DNA of 64,000 bases from Terriglobus roseus (GCF_900105625.1 NZ_FNSD01000001.1:3038001-3102000); one strand, 5' to 3'. Counted from the stretch's first letter, positions 44,743 to 55,320 are shown. Numbers and translations are program-made. The notes: generated by a model not told the origin, from the sequence alone.

Positions 44743-46185
44743 TTAGTCGCCGTTAACGAGGAACTGTTCGATCCTGCCGTCCTTCTGCGTGTACGAATTC
44801 AATGACAGTGTGCGTGTGGCGAACTTCACCTCGTAGGTGCGGTAAAACATTCCGCCACGCAGGGCTTCGCTGGTTTGTCTGACGTCAACGATGGAACCGA
44901 GCGGAGCGAGACTCTTCGCGAAATCGGCGAGCGTGCTGTCGCTGAAGTAGTAGTTTGCATCCGGCGTGAAGAGCGATCGGTCGATCGTAGAGGTCTGCAG
45001 ACCCGTCAGGATGGACCTCGCCTGTTGGGATGGAGCGGGCGAATACAGGGCCGCAGCAGGCACGCTCGTCTGCTCGGGTGCGGCAGCACGCTTTGCCGCT
45101 GGTGGAGCAGTAGAGCGGATCAGGATCGGGCGTATCGCACTGGTGATGCCTTCTGCGCCGGGACCTTCGAAGTTAGTCAGCGCAGCGAAGGCGATGTCGT
45201 CCGTGAGATCGACAACGTTGTTCGAGACGAAACCGCCAACCTCGCCACTGTGGAAGAGAATGTCTCGTCCGCCGGAGTGACTTACAAAAATACCCAGGCC
45301 ATAGTGCGAACTGCTGCCATCCTTCAACTTGAAGTCGGTTTCCATTGCGTCATAGCTCTCAGGCTTCAGCAGCGTGCGGTGCACGATGCTCTCATCCCAT
45401 GCCAGCAGCGTAGAAACGGGCATGGCAAGGGTCGCATCTCCGCTATACCAGCCCGGCGCTTCCAGAATTGCGGGCCGCGGCGGACTGAGCGCGTGGCGCT
45501 CGTAGCCGTGTGGCTTGAGCTGATCGCGTTCATTGTCAAGATCAAGCACGCCTTCGAGCTTCAGCGGCTTGATGACGTTGACCCACAGGTAGTTGTGAAA
45601 GCTTTGGCCTGTGACCTTTTCGATAATGAGCGCGGCGAGCTGGAAGTTCGTGTTGCTGTACTGCCACTTTGTTCCGGGATCGAAGTCGAGCGGCTTCGTA
45701 GCCCACTCGTGGATGAGCTTGTAGCTGTCGACGGGTTTTGTCCATGCAGGGATGGTGTAGTCCTGCGGCGCATAGTCGCTGTAACCGCTGGTGTGGGTCA
45801 GCAGGTTGCGGATGGTGACTTCGTCGGCTCGGGTGAACTCCGGAAACCACTTGGAGACGGGATCGTCGAGTCGCAGCTTGCCTTGCTCCTGCAGCAGCAG
45901 GATGCAGGCCGCGGTGAACTGCTTCGAGATGGAGCCGACAGGGTAGGCCATGGACGTTTGCGCGGGGACATTCTTCTCGATGACGGCGCTGCCAAAGGCC
46001 TTCGTGTAGACGAGTTTGTTGCCGCGACGGATACCGACAACGGTGCTGGGAATGCCGCTCTTGTCGAAGGCGGTTTTGACGGCAGTGTCGACCTTTGTGG
46101 TCTCGTCCGGGGTGAAGGCCGTCTGCGCGAGCGACGTGCTCGCCGAGGCCATCAAAATCGTCAGTGCCGCTGCAGCAAATCGCAT
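44743..46185 (-). CDS. secreted serine hydrolase, beta-lactamase/class C fold
   Basis: A 480-residue protein with a signal peptide (cleavage near residue 21). The catalytic SxxK is SISK at 85-88, the Tyr motif is YSN in KWQYSNTN, and the third motif is HSG in LFHSGEVGG. It belongs to the large beta-lactamase-related/EstB/PBP4* group; resistance to antibiotics cannot be inferred. A C-terminal ~100-residue domain (from DRSLFTPDANYYF) resembles lipocalin-like tails in this family. It is likely co-transcribed with msrA. Confidence 0.85.
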   Translation of the reverse strand: MRFAAAALTILMASASTSLAQTAFTPDETTKVDTAVKTAFDKSGIPSTVVGIRRGNKLVYTKAFGSAVIEKNVPAQTSMAYPVGSISKQFTAACILLLQEQGKLRLDDPVSKWFPEFTRADEVTIRNLLTHTSGYSDYAPQDYTIPAWTKPVDSYKLIHEWATKPLDFDPGTKWQYSNTNFQLAALIIEKVTGQSFHNYLWVNVIKPLKLEGVLDLDNERDQLKPHGYERHALSPPRPAILEAPGWYSGDATLAMPVSTLLAWDESIVHRTLLKPESYDAMETDFKLKDGSSSHYGLGIFVSHSGGRDILFHSGEVGGFVSNNVVDLTDDIAFAALTNFEGPGAEGITSAIRPILIRSTAPPAAKRAAAPEQTSVPAAALYSPAPSQQARSILTGLQTSTIDRSLFTPDANYYFSDSTLADFAKSLAPLGSIVDVRQTSEALRGGMFYRTYEVKFATRTLSLNSYTQKDGRIEQFLVNGD

Positions 46186-46315
46186 GATTCCCTCAACACT
46201 TTTGTAAGTGGGTAAACAGGTCTACGCATGGTTATACGCGATGGCCTCGGTGTCGTTTTCGCTGCCATGCAGAGCGTCTCGAAGTGACCGCAGCGATTGC
46301 CTACAATGGATCCTG

Positions 46316-47560
46316 ATGGACAACACCTTCGACATCATTATTGTGGGCGGTGGCCCTGCGGGTGCCACTGCCGCGTATCAACTGGGCCTCGCTGGCGTGA
46401 AGGTCCTGCTGCTGGATAAGGCTGCCGGGTTTCCGCGTGAAAAGCCCTGTGGTGGCGGCCTGACCGCGCGCCTGCTGGATCGCTTTCCCTACGTGCGCGA
46501 GTTCCTCGCAGCAGGCGAGGTGTCGGTCAATCCGCTGAGCCGCATCCACCTGGAATCGCCGGATGGTACGCGTGCGACCTATCAAGCCGATTACACGTGC
46601 CTCCACCTGATCCGTCGCTGGGAGTTTGACGCGGCGCTCTTCCGCCGTGCCGAGAGCGTGTGCACCGTTCGGACGGGTGTGATGATCCGGCGCTGCCTTG
46701 TGAAGCCCGACCATGTTGAGTTGGAGAGCAGCACCGGCGAGCTCTTTACGGCGCCCATGATCATCGGTGCCGACTCCGCAAACTCAGTCGTCGCGCGACA
46801 CACCGGGCTGCGCGATGAAGCCGCGCATAAGCTGTACGCCATCGACATGATGGAAGAGACCACCTACGACCGTCTCGACGTGAAGGATCGCGAGAGCATC
46901 TACATCTTCCTCACGTTGAAGGAGGCCTTCGGGTACGGCTACATCTTCCCGAAGACCGAACACCTGAACCTGGGCTATGCATGCAAATTGGACTGGTATC
47001 TGACGAAGCTGCGTGGCAAGGGAGCGGAGTTTCACGGGGAGTGGGTCGACACGCTGAAGGCGAAGGGCGATGTGACCGGTGAGACGAACCCTGACGGCTA
47101 CAAGGCCTTTCCCATTCCCATCAGCGGGCCGCTTGAAAAGACGTATACGGACCGCGTTCTGCTGGCAGGGGACGCAGGTGGCTTTGTGAATGCCTTCACG
47201 GCTGAGGGCATCTATTACGCCATGACCAGTGGCTCGCTTGCTGCGGATGCAGCGCTGGCGGCGATCCAGTCGAAGCGCTACGACGCACAGTTCCTGAGCA
47301 GCTATCAAGCCGCCTGGCAGCGCGAGATCGGCAGCGACCTTCAGCACTCCGTGGACATTCAGCACCGGCTGTTCAACGGCAGCGATCGGATTGATGCGCT
47401 TGTGCGTAAGTCAAAGGAAGACCCCGAATTGCTGCGGCTGATCCTTGGTTACAGCATGGGCACATCGACTTACGAGGCGCTTCGAAATCACATGGTTCGA
47501 TCGACCATGCCCAAGTGGGTGTGGGGCAAGATGAAGGCGGCTGTCGGCTTGAGCCGATAG
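46316..47560 (+). CDS. geranylgeranyl reductase-like FAD-dependent oxidoreductase
   Basis: A 414-residue flavoprotein. The N-terminal dinucleotide-binding IIIVGGGPAGATAAYQLG is followed by DKAAGFPREKPCGGGLTARL, typical of the geranylgeranyl reductase family, and by VLLAGDAGGFVNAFTAEGIYYA, which binds the FAD ribityl. Members reduce isoprenoid chains or other lipids. The substrate here is unknown. The ATG at 46316 starts the Rossmann fold; the upstream extension has no support. Confidence 0.85.
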   Translation: MDNTFDIIIVGGGPAGATAAYQLGLAGVKVLLLDKAAGFPREKPCGGGLTARLLDRFPYVREFLAAGEVSVNPLSRIHLESPDGTRATYQADYTCLHLIRRWEFDAALFRRAESVCTVRTGVMIRRCLVKPDHVELESSTGELFTAPMIIGADSANSVVARHTGLRDEAAHKLYAIDMMEETTYDRLDVKDRESIYIFLTLKEAFGYGYIFPKTEHLNLGYACKLDWYLTKLRGKGAEFHGEWVDTLKAKGDVTGETNPDGYKAFPIPISGPLEKTYTDRVLLAGDAGGFVNAFTAEGIYYAMTSGSLAADAALAAIQSKRYDAQFLSSYQAAWQREIGSDLQHSVDIQHRLFNGSDRIDALVRKSKEDPELLRLILGYSMGTSTYEALRNHMVRSTMPKWVWGKMKAAVGLSR

Positions 47561-47594
47561 ACCGCCTTTGCCGGCGGATCGATACAGTCCCGCG

Positions 47595-48257
47595 CTAGTC
47601 CATCTTCTCTCTGGAAGGCTGACCTGCGATCACGATTTCGTTATCGACAGAGAACACCCCAGGCGTGCCATTCGCCTGCATGGATGCGATGTTCGCATCC
47701 GACTCGCGATCGACCACGCCGGTGAGTGTGACGTGACCGTGGTCCACGATGATGTGGATGGCATGGTAGCCGCGCGGTGGGTCGGCCGTGATGCCGCCGG
47801 CTTCCAGCGCGACGGACGGCGCGGCGCCAAAGCCTACAGGGGCACCGGTGTACTTCCGTAGCGCGGGTTGCGTGTAGATGCGGCGATATACACCGATGCG
47901 GATGCCGTCATCCATGGGCGAGGTCGGCAGCACCTTGATCTGGTTGTTGACGGTCTCAACTCCGGGTATATCCTTCACGGCGCGCTGTGCGTCCTGCTTC
48001 AGCGTGGGCCGCGAGGCGAAGCCGCGCAGCACGATGGTACGGCCCTGCATGCCGAACGAGAGCGAGTCGAAGACGCTGTAGTTGGACAGGCTCAGCAGGC
48101 GGTGACGCACCTCCTGCACAATGCGGCCGGCATCTTCCTGCGACCAGGTCTTGCTGTTGTACTCCTGTGCGGCGGTTGCCTTTGACTGTGCCCCAACGAT
48201 TGACGGTGCCAGGGCCAGCCCGGCACAAAGAACGGTAATTGCGAGCGGTTGTTTCAT
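47595..48257 (-). CDS. exported protein with two BON domains
   Basis: A 220-residue protein with a signal peptide (LAITVLCAGLALAPSIVGAQ). Two BON domains follow, about residues 45-110 (IVLRGFASRPTLKQDAQRAV, KDIPGVETVNNQI) and 155-215 (VTLTGVVDRESDANIASMQA, GVFSVDNEIV). BON proteins bind membranes or phospholipids and are often linked to osmotic or envelope stress. TGAGGTG lies before the ATG at 48257; a GTG at 48266 is in frame. Confidence 0.85.
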   Translation of the reverse strand: MKQPLAITVLCAGLALAPSIVGAQSKATAAQEYNSKTWSQEDAGRIVQEVRHRLLSLSNYSVFDSLSFGMQGRTIVLRGFASRPTLKQDAQRAVKDIPGVETVNNQIKVLPTSPMDDGIRIGVYRRIYTQPALRKYTGAPVGFGAAPSVALEAGGITADPPRGYHAIHIIVDHGHVTLTGVVDRESDANIASMQANGTPGVFSVDNEIVIAGQPSREKMD

Positions 48258-48381
48258 GGTGTTCACCTCACGGCATCTCCGATTTCATAGGACGCTGCGA
48301 GCCCACGTTTGGGTAGGCGGATTTGCGCCATGTTCGTTAGCGGACGGAGATGGTATGGGCGTCCCTGGCATCCGTAGGGAC

Positions 48382-49566
48382 ATGAAACGCACGCTCGCTT
48401 CGCTCGCCACTGCCGCAGTCCTACTCTCCTCTTGCTCGCTGTATGGGCAGACCATGCCGAACCCGAACAAGGACACGCACGAGGTCAGCGTGGTGCTGCC
48501 TGCACCGCTGCCTGCGACGCCGGAGAACATCGCAAAGCTGAAGCTGCCCGCAGGCTTCCATATCGCGAAGTTTGCTGAGGGGCTGCAGAGCCCGCGTGTC
48601 GTCGTCGTCTCTCCGGCCGGAAACATCTACGTTAGTAGCCGCGATGCCGGAACCATCACAATGGTCTCGCCGGACGGCACGACGAAGAAACAGGTACTTG
48701 CTCTGCAGGATGTGCACGGCATGGTCGTTCACAACGGCACCCTGTACTACGTCACCATCAACGAGGCCTACAGTGCGCCCATCAATGCGGACGGCACGTT
48801 GGGCACTTCGAAGCTCATCATCCGGGGTCTGCCGGACGCAGGTCAGCACGTCGATCGCACGCTGGCTGTTGGGCCGGATAACAAGCTGTATCTCTCGGTG
48901 GGCAGCACCTGCAACACCTGCGATGAACACAATAAGGCTCAGGCGACCATGCAGCGATTCAATCTGGATGGAACTGGCCAGGAGACCTTTGCTACCGGGC
49001 TGCGAAACACCATCGGTTTCAACTTTCAGCCGAGTACCGGGTCCATGTATGGCTGGGATGACGGTGTTGACTGGCAGGGCGACAAGGTACAGCGCGAGGA
49101 GTTGAACAAAATTGAGATGGGTAAGGAGTATGGCTGGCCTTACATCCTGGCGGATGGCGAGCGCAACCTGTACCTGACGCCTCCGCATGGCGTCACGATG
49201 GAGCAATGGGACGCGAAAACCACGCGCCCGGTACTGACGTGGACGGCGCATGCGTCGGGCATGCAGTTGATCTTCCTGAACGGCGCAGGTCTTCCGGCGG
49301 ATTACAACGGAGACGCGCTGGCCAGCATGCACGGCTCCTGGGGAGCGAATCCGCCCAGCGGGTATGAGGTGGTTCGCATCCACTTCGAGGGTGCCACTGC
49401 GAAGACGATCACACCCTTCGCCGAGGGCTTTCTGATGCCCGCCAGGGGCGGAAGCGGCTGGGCAAGGTTCGCGCGCCCGTTCGGCCTGGCGCAGATGCAG
49501 GATGGCAGCATCCTGCTTGGCGACGAACAGAACGGCATTCTGTACCGGATCAGCTACAGCAAGTAA
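48382..49566 (+). CDS. sorbosone/PQQ-type sugar dehydrogenase-like lipoprotein
   Basis: A 394-residue beta-propeller protein. The N-terminus ends in a lipobox-like LLSSC (Cys18), so it may be a lipoprotein. Propeller strands include VVVVSPAGNIYVSSRDAGTI, LAVGPDNKLYLSVGSTCNTC and GLRNTIGFNFQP, with PFGLAQMQDGSILLGDEQNG at the end; this is the L-sorbosone dehydrogenase/GSDH pattern. PQQ binding and substrate cannot be confirmed by eye. Confidence 0.82.
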   Translation: MKRTLASLATAAVLLSSCSLYGQTMPNPNKDTHEVSVVLPAPLPATPENIAKLKLPAGFHIAKFAEGLQSPRVVVVSPAGNIYVSSRDAGTITMVSPDGTTKKQVLALQDVHGMVVHNGTLYYVTINEAYSAPINADGTLGTSKLIIRGLPDAGQHVDRTLAVGPDNKLYLSVGSTCNTCDEHNKAQATMQRFNLDGTGQETFATGLRNTIGFNFQPSTGSMYGWDDGVDWQGDKVQREELNKIEMGKEYGWPYILADGERNLYLTPPHGVTMEQWDAKTTRPVLTWTAHASGMQLIFLNGAGLPADYNGDALASMHGSWGANPPSGYEVVRIHFEGATAKTITPFAEGFLMPARGGSGWARFARPFGLAQMQDGSILLGDEQNGILYRISYSK

Positions 49567-49632
49567 GTCAGCACCCAGAAAATAATTCGAGCGCGATGGC
49601 GGCCGCACCGTCTTTCCCTGTAGAGAGTAATC

Positions 49633-50187
49633 ATGATCTACGCGGAAGGGTGCGGCCTGTCGTTGTCTCAAACAGAGGAAGCCGTGCCAGCCATCACGGT
49701 CGAGTCGCTGGTACCCGCGTACACGCCGCTGCTCTTCCGCATGGCGCATGCGTTACTGCGTAATCGAGCGGAGGCGGACGACGTCGTGCAGGACACGTTT
49801 CTGCGCGTCCTGCAGCATCGCCGATCGCTGCCTGACGTCCGGGACATGCGAGTCTGGCTGGTGCGGATCGCGTGGAATCTCGCCCTGGATCGACGGAGGA
49901 AGCTACGGCCGGACCAGATGGAGGACGCCTTTGCGCAGTCGCTGGTGGCGGTTGATCTGCCGGCAGACCGCGCCATTGCGGAAGCGCTGGAACTGAAGGC
50001 CGTGATGGCAGAGATTGAGCGACTGCCCGAGGCGGAGCGGCACGTGCTCCTGCTGGCGGCCGTGGAAGAGATGAGTCATGCAGAGATGGCGGCCGTGCTG
50101 GGTCGCAGTGAATCAGCCGTGCGCGCACTGCTGTTCCGTGCACGAACGCGGCTGCGCGAACGTTTGAATCGGAGGTCAGCGCGATGA
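49633..50187 (+). CDS. ECF-family RNA polymerase sigma factor
   Basis: A 184-residue sigma factor. Region 2 spans LLFRMAHALLRNRAEADDVV, QDTFLRVLQ and WLVRIAWNLALDRRRK; region 4 spans LPEAERHVLLLAAVEEMSHA and AVLGRSESAVRALLFRAR. The stop overlaps the next start by 4 bases (ATGA), so it is coupled to the downstream membrane protein, the usual position for an anti-sigma factor. The signal it responds to is unknown. Confidence 0.88.
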   Translation: MIYAEGCGLSLSQTEEAVPAITVESLVPAYTPLLFRMAHALLRNRAEADDVVQDTFLRVLQHRRSLPDVRDMRVWLVRIAWNLALDRRRKLRPDQMEDAFAQSLVAVDLPADRAIAEALELKAVMAEIERLPEAERHVLLLAAVEEMSHAEMAAVLGRSESAVRALLFRARTRLRERLNRRSAR

Positions 50188-50795
50188 ACGAGGACGATAA
50201 GAATCTGGAGACAGTACTGCGCGGCCTGCGCGAGGTTCAGCCTGATGCATCGCTGGAGACGCGCATCGCACGGGTGTTACGCGAAGCGCAGGCCGAGCCG
50301 GTTGCCGTCCCGTGGTTTGGAGGCTGGTTACTCGCGCTTCGCATCACCGGTGCAGGGGTTGCGTGCATCTTCCTTGCCGCGATTGTGCTTCGTTCTTCGC
50401 ATCATCCGCGGACGAGCCATGTCGCGCATACCGCGCCACTCGTGCAACAGAAGGCACTGCCGCAGAGGGCCATTGCGTCTGCTGGAAGGACGAAGCTGCG
50501 AGGACGAGTTGCCGTTCCTGGAATGCAACCCACCGTTTCAGCATCGCGCGTAGAGACAAACATGACTTCCCAGCAGCAGAGTTTCCCGGCCCCGCCCCTG
50601 CCACTGACCGAACAGGAAAAGCTACTGATAAAGCTGGCGCATCGGGACGATCCGGTGCAGTTGGCGCGACTGGCGCCCGGTCCGCGCGCTGCCCGCTATC
50701 AGGCCGAAAAGGATCAGGTGAGCGAGTTCTTCACGCCGCCAGCACCACTCGATCAACCTGACATGACCTTGGAATCCGGAGGAGGAACCCAATGA
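50184..50795 (+). CDS. probable anti-sigma factor, single-pass membrane protein
   Basis: A 203-residue protein. The N-terminal ~45 residues are soluble and charged (ETVLRGLREVQPDASLETRI). One membrane helix follows near residue 60 (ALRITGAGVACIFLAAIVLR). The rest would lie in the periplasm and is Gln/Pro rich. It has no zinc-binding anti-sigma motif. The call rests on position: ATGA overlaps on both sides with the sigma factor and the next gene. Confidence 0.6.
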   Translation: MNEDDKNLETVLRGLREVQPDASLETRIARVLREAQAEPVAVPWFGGWLLALRITGAGVACIFLAAIVLRSSHHPRTSHVAHTAPLVQQKALPQRAIASAGRTKLRGRVAVPGMQPTVSASRVETNMTSQQQSFPAPPLPLTEQEKLLIKLAHRDDPVQLARLAPGPRAARYQAEKDQVSEFFTPPAPLDQPDMTLESGGGTQ

Positions 50796-51544
50796 AGATC
50801 TCTCTCGCGACCACTGCACTCTGTGTGCTCCTGCTCCCAAGTGGCGCCGCATCCGCCCAGTCGGCGGTAGCTACCACCAACGCGCCAGCACCGCCACAGC
50901 AGACGGGGCCGCACATCCTGCGCACCTTCCACCTGCATTACACCGATACGCAGGCGGATCAGAACGAGATCGTCACAGCCATCCGGAACCTCTCGTCGCC
51001 GCAACTGCGGGTCTACCTGGTTCCGTCGCGCAACGAGATTGCAGCGAATGGCAGCCCTGAAGACCTGAAGATGATCGAAGATCTGCTTGCCAAGCTTGAT
51101 GTTCCGCACAAACTCTATCGACTCACTTATACCTTCACGGAGAGCGACGGAGGCAAGCGCATCGGTGTGTCGCGCTACGCTATGACGCTCGCGCCGGGGC
51201 AGCGCATGCAGATGAAGCAGGGTAGCCGCGTGCCCTTGGTCACCGGTTCCGTAGGACATGATGCCCAACCAATGAAGCAGACACAATACATCGACGTCGG
51301 GCTCAACTTCGACTCTGAGGTCGAGGAGTATGGTGCGGGGATCCGACTGAAATCAATGGTGGAACAATCCTCGGTGGCTGAAGAGAAGTCCGGCATGGGG
51401 CCGGAAGATCCCGTAATCCGGCAGACCAAGGTTGAGGGAGTTTCAATCCTCACGGAGGGAAAGTCGATGTCGCTTGGAGAACTGGACGTCGTAGGCAGCA
51501 CCCGCCACATGCAGGTAGATGCGGTGATCGAAGCCGTGAAGTAA
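50792..51544 (+). CDS. secreted protein with secretin N1-like domain
   Basis: A 250-residue protein with a signal peptide (ALCVLLLPSGAASAQ). Residues about 45-110 (FHLHYTDTQADQNEIVTAIR, then VYLVPSRNEIAANGSPEDLK) read like the short N-domain that precedes secretin rings. The rest is beta rich and has no secretin channel domain. It is translationally coupled to the putative anti-sigma factor. It may be the periplasmic sensor or target of this sigma system; that is inference. Confidence 0.65.
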   Translation: MKISLATTALCVLLLPSGAASAQSAVATTNAPAPPQQTGPHILRTFHLHYTDTQADQNEIVTAIRNLSSPQLRVYLVPSRNEIAANGSPEDLKMIEDLLAKLDVPHKLYRLTYTFTESDGGKRIGVSRYAMTLAPGQRMQMKQGSRVPLVTGSVGHDAQPMKQTQYIDVGLNFDSEVEEYGAGIRLKSMVEQSSVAEEKSGMGPEDPVIRQTKVEGVSILTEGKSMSLGELDVVGSTRHMQVDAVIEAVK

Positions 51545-51658
51545 GTTGCATGCGCTTCCGCACCGGGGTTTCGCAGGTAAACTCGATCTCGAAAAAAAGC
51601 CCGCGATCGGACTGCAAGATATCTAGGTCGTGCTCGCGTCAGCTCGGACGGTGAAAGC

Positions 51659-51693
51659 AGAGAAGGCCGGGGCATGTAGTTCCGGCCTTCTCT
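51659..51693. terminator. bidirectional terminator between the ECF operon and the second Oar gene
   Basis: AGAGAAGGCCGG pairs perfectly with CCGGCCTTCTCT (12 bp) around an 11-nt loop, followed by TATTTT on the plus strand. It lies between convergent stops at 51544 and 51715. Confidence 0.8.
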
Positions 51694-51714
51694 ATTTTCG
51701 TCCTCGGCTCTTCG

Positions 51715-54700
51715 TTAGAAGGTAATTTTCGCGCCGAACTGCGTGTTGAAGGGCTCACCCGCACCAATGCCAGGGGCCCCGTTGTAGTCGCCGATGGTGT
51801 CATTGAGCGTAAAGGTTCCACCGGAGTTATTGCTGGATGGTGGGGCAAAGTTAATGCGGTTCCCCAGGTTAAAGAGTTCGGCACGGAACTGGATGTTCAC
51901 ACGTTCAGCGATGCGTGTGTTCTTAAAGAACGACAGATCCATGTCGCCATAACCGGGGCCGTAAAACTGGTTACGACGCAGCGTGCCGAAGGTTCCCTGA
52001 GGAGCATCGGAGAATGCGGCCGGATTCAGCCACGAAGCGCCAGTCTTGCGCTGACGAAAGCCAGCATAAGGATCAGGCAATATTTGCACTGCTCGATCCG
52101 TCCCCTCGTTGGTGCCGCTGACATTCCCAGACGCAGCAATATTGAAGGGTTGGCCACCGTGATAAGACGCGAGTGCATTGACCTGCCATCCGCTGGTCAG
52201 CATTTTCAGGTAGTTTGAGCCGGGTAGTTCATACGAGGCAAACATCACGAACGTGTTGCGAACATCGTAATCGGAATTACCGTACTGACCTTTGAAGTTA
52301 CGGCTATCCTGCGGCAACTCACCACGATACTGCGAAGTTTCATCCAGATTATGACTCCAGGTGTAAGTCCCCGAAGCCGAGATGCGGTGCCAGTTGTTGA
52401 CACGAAGCTGTGTCTGCAGTGAGTTGTAGTTGGAGGTGCCGATGCTCTGAACTTCATTGATATTGCCGTACTGCGGATAGAGAGAGAAGTAAGGGCGGGT
52501 CACTTGTCGCGCACTGTTGTTTGCGTAGACGCCCGGCAGCGCCTGGTTAATGTCAAGCAGCGCAAGCAGATGCCTCGCCTGGCTACCCACGTACCCGACC
52601 TGTGCGATGACGCCCGGGGCGAGCGTCTGTTCCACGTTGAGGGAATAGTTCTGATTCACCGACGGGCGGAAGTTCTTGTTGATGCTGAAAACTCCACAGG
52701 GTGCCGCGGTCGTGCAACTCACGCCTGTGGACGTGCCAAAGATGTTTTGTCCCTGCGCGATCTGGACCTCACCCACGTCGATTGTGAAGACGGGATTGGG
52801 ACCTACAGGGTTACCTTCTACACCATTGGGGGCAGCATTGCCGGGCCGGTTGTCGAGGAAAGGATTTAGGTTCGGTGTGTCGTAATAAAAGCCATAACCC
52901 GCACGCAATACCGTTGTGTTACTGAGTGAGTAATTCAACCCAAGGCGGGGACTAAACGCGCCGTAGTACTTCTGATAGAGACTATCGATCTGATTACCCT
53001 GGAATGCGATGCCGGAGGGCGTGAGGCCTGGGCGAAAGACCGAAAGATCCTGCAGGCCATTATGTAGCGGACCCACATAGTCAAAGCGCGCTCCGTAGTT
53101 GAGTACAAGCTTTGGCGTGACCTTCCAGCTATCCCCTGCAGACAGGAACCAGGTGTTTACGAATACCTGCCGTTCGGGATCGCCGATGGCGATGGTCGCG
53201 TCTGACGTGCGTCCGGAAAGGAAGTCGGCCAGCGGCGCGATGTATTGGTCCGGCGTGTAACAGTTGGTTGCGGTCTGTGGCGTCGTAGCGCAACCCGGTA
53301 GTTTCGCGTTGATGGTTTGAGCGATCTGACTGCCGTCGAAGGTGAACGATCCGACAGAATGGCGCTTGTAGAACTCGTCGAGTTGCGCCTGACGAAATTC
53401 GCCACCGAACCGGAGCTCGTGGTTGCCGATGATCCACGACACCTGGTCGGTCAGGTGCCCGGTAATGTCATTGCGGCCTTCCGGCGGGGTCAGGCCGGCA
53501 GGATCGAAGGAACCGATATTGATATTGGGTGCATTGGTGTACTTTGCGCTGGTGACGAAGCCCGCGGTCTGAATGCTGCCGAAGTTCGTGTTGGCATCAT
53601 TGAAGACCTGGTTGAAGTAGTTGACGCCCATCAGGACCTGATTGGAGATATGCGGCGTAATGGAGCGGTTGTAGACAATCGCGATGTTGTGCACATGAAG
53701 CGGAGCGACCTCGTAGTAATCCGCCAGTTGCGATCCGACGGGCGCCACCTGGTTGCCCTGACCCGTAAACCAGTGAGCGGACAGGCTGTCCTTATCCGAG
53801 ATGTGCCAGTCAAGCTTGCCAATGCCATTCCAGCTATAGCCGTACTCCGGTACTGGCGAGTGGAAGTTATCCGGTGTTGTGTCGGTTGAACCCAGGTTGC
53901 CGCTGGTGTACAGGGTGTTCAGTGTGCTCTGCATAACGCCCAGCGATGCGAGGCCGTTCATTGCAAGCAGAGCCTTGGCCTGCGTCTGCCAGCCCGTATT
54001 GGGCTCCGTCGCGGTGCCGGATTCGCCGATGACAAAACGCTGATGCTCAAAGCTCAGGAAGCCGAATAGCTTGTCCTTGAGGAATGGGCCTCCCACTGAG
54101 AAACCGGTGTTGTAATTACGGACCTTTTGCTTAATGTCGGCAAAAGGGCTCTTCGTGCCGAAGAGTTCATTTCGGTTGAAGTAATACACCGAGCCATGCA
54201 ATGAATTCGAACCGGCCTTAAGTGACAGGTTGACTGTGCCGCCGGGATTGCGTCCGCCCTCCGGTCCTGCCTGGGTTTGTGCGCTGAACTGATCTACAGC
54301 GTCGATGGGAAGCACGATCCCTGCAATCCCGGATACGCCACCCTGATTGACTGCCGGAACGTTGTGCCACAGATCGTTGTTGTCGACGCCGTCAATTTGC
54401 CAGTTCATCTGGTTTGCGCGCGTCCCGTTCAGCGATCCAAATCCTCCGCCGACGTAGCCCGCAAAGCCCGGCGTCAATTGAACCAACTGCGTGAAGTCGC
54501 GGCCGTTCAGCGGCATGTTGTCCACGGCTTTTTGATCGAGCACGGTTGTCTGCGTGACCGTGGTTGTGTCGAGCGCGATTGCGGCTGCATTGACTTCCAC
54601 GGTCAAGCTCTCGCTGGCGACGGCGAGTTTTACCGGTAGCGTATACATCGTGCCGGCGGCGACCTGGATCTTGTCGTACTTCGTCTTGCCGAATCCACCC

Positions 54701-54947
54701 GCAGAGATTTCTGCGCTGTAGATCCCCAGCGGAAGATCCTGGAAGAGGAATTCGCCACTGGAAGAACTCACGGAGGAACTGACGACGCCGGTGGCAACGT
54801 TGGTGACCTTCACGGAAGCGTTAGGACCGAGGCACCTGTGGAGTCAGTGACCGATCCATTGATACCGCCACGGAATGTCTGCGCTTTCGCAAACGGCGTG
54901 AGCAGAAGCAAGAGTAAGAGCAGCGAACAGCGCAATGGCATTTGCAT
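51715..54947 (-). pseudogene. Oar-type TonB-dependent receptor with a one-base frameshift near the N-terminus
   Basis: From ATG 54947 (GGGAGG just upstream) the frame gives a signal peptide (LLLLLLLLTPFAKAQ) and ITNGSVTDSTGASV-like sequence, then shifts and stops at 54810. From 54813 the next frame continues KVTNVATGVV, SGEFLFQDLPLGIYSAE and a complete plug (MPLNGRDFTQLVQLTPGFAG) and barrel for 1031 residues to a normal C-terminus (FNTQFGAKITF). Adding one C in the GTCCTAAC run near 54824 restores SVPNASVKVTN, the family consensus. So either a very recent mutation or a sequencing error. Without repair the protein lacks a signal peptide. Confidence 0.88.
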
Positions 54948-55320
54948 ATTCCTCCCGGAAACGACAACAGTGCCTTACCCGCTCTGTAGAGAGCAGTTGG
55001 TTCGTGGCTGAATATCGGGCGGGTCAGTTCGGAATCCGAACTAACCTCTCTCGCAGAGCTTCAGTCTCTTCCGCATGCGTTCACGTGCACGCAGCGGTTA
55101 CATTTTGGTGAATTGCACAGAAGATACAAACACGCAGATACCCACGCAAGCTTTATTGCGAGCTATTCATGGTATGTGGCGCTAATAGGCGCTTTGTGCT
55201 CTGTATAAGTCGTCTTCACGACGGAATCCTGCTGAATCACTCGCAGGTTAGAGTTTGAATAACTCCAACGCAAAGTCACGCACAGGTCACAGCGGCGACG
55301 CAAAACAGTATGCGGATTTT
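54948..55320. other. 373-bp intergenic region
   Basis: No credible ORF or RNA gene is seen. It holds the promoter region of the second Oar gene and the 3' end of plsX. Small inverted repeats such as GTCGT-CTTC-ACGAC near 55208 are present, but no convincing terminator follows plsX. Confidence 0.5.

Noticed and set aside
44743-46185. Antibiotic-resistance beta-lactamase
   Set aside because: SISK, YSN and HSG motifs place it in the broad serine hydrolase/PBP4*-like group; such proteins are mostly esterases or peptidases, so a resistance call is not supported.
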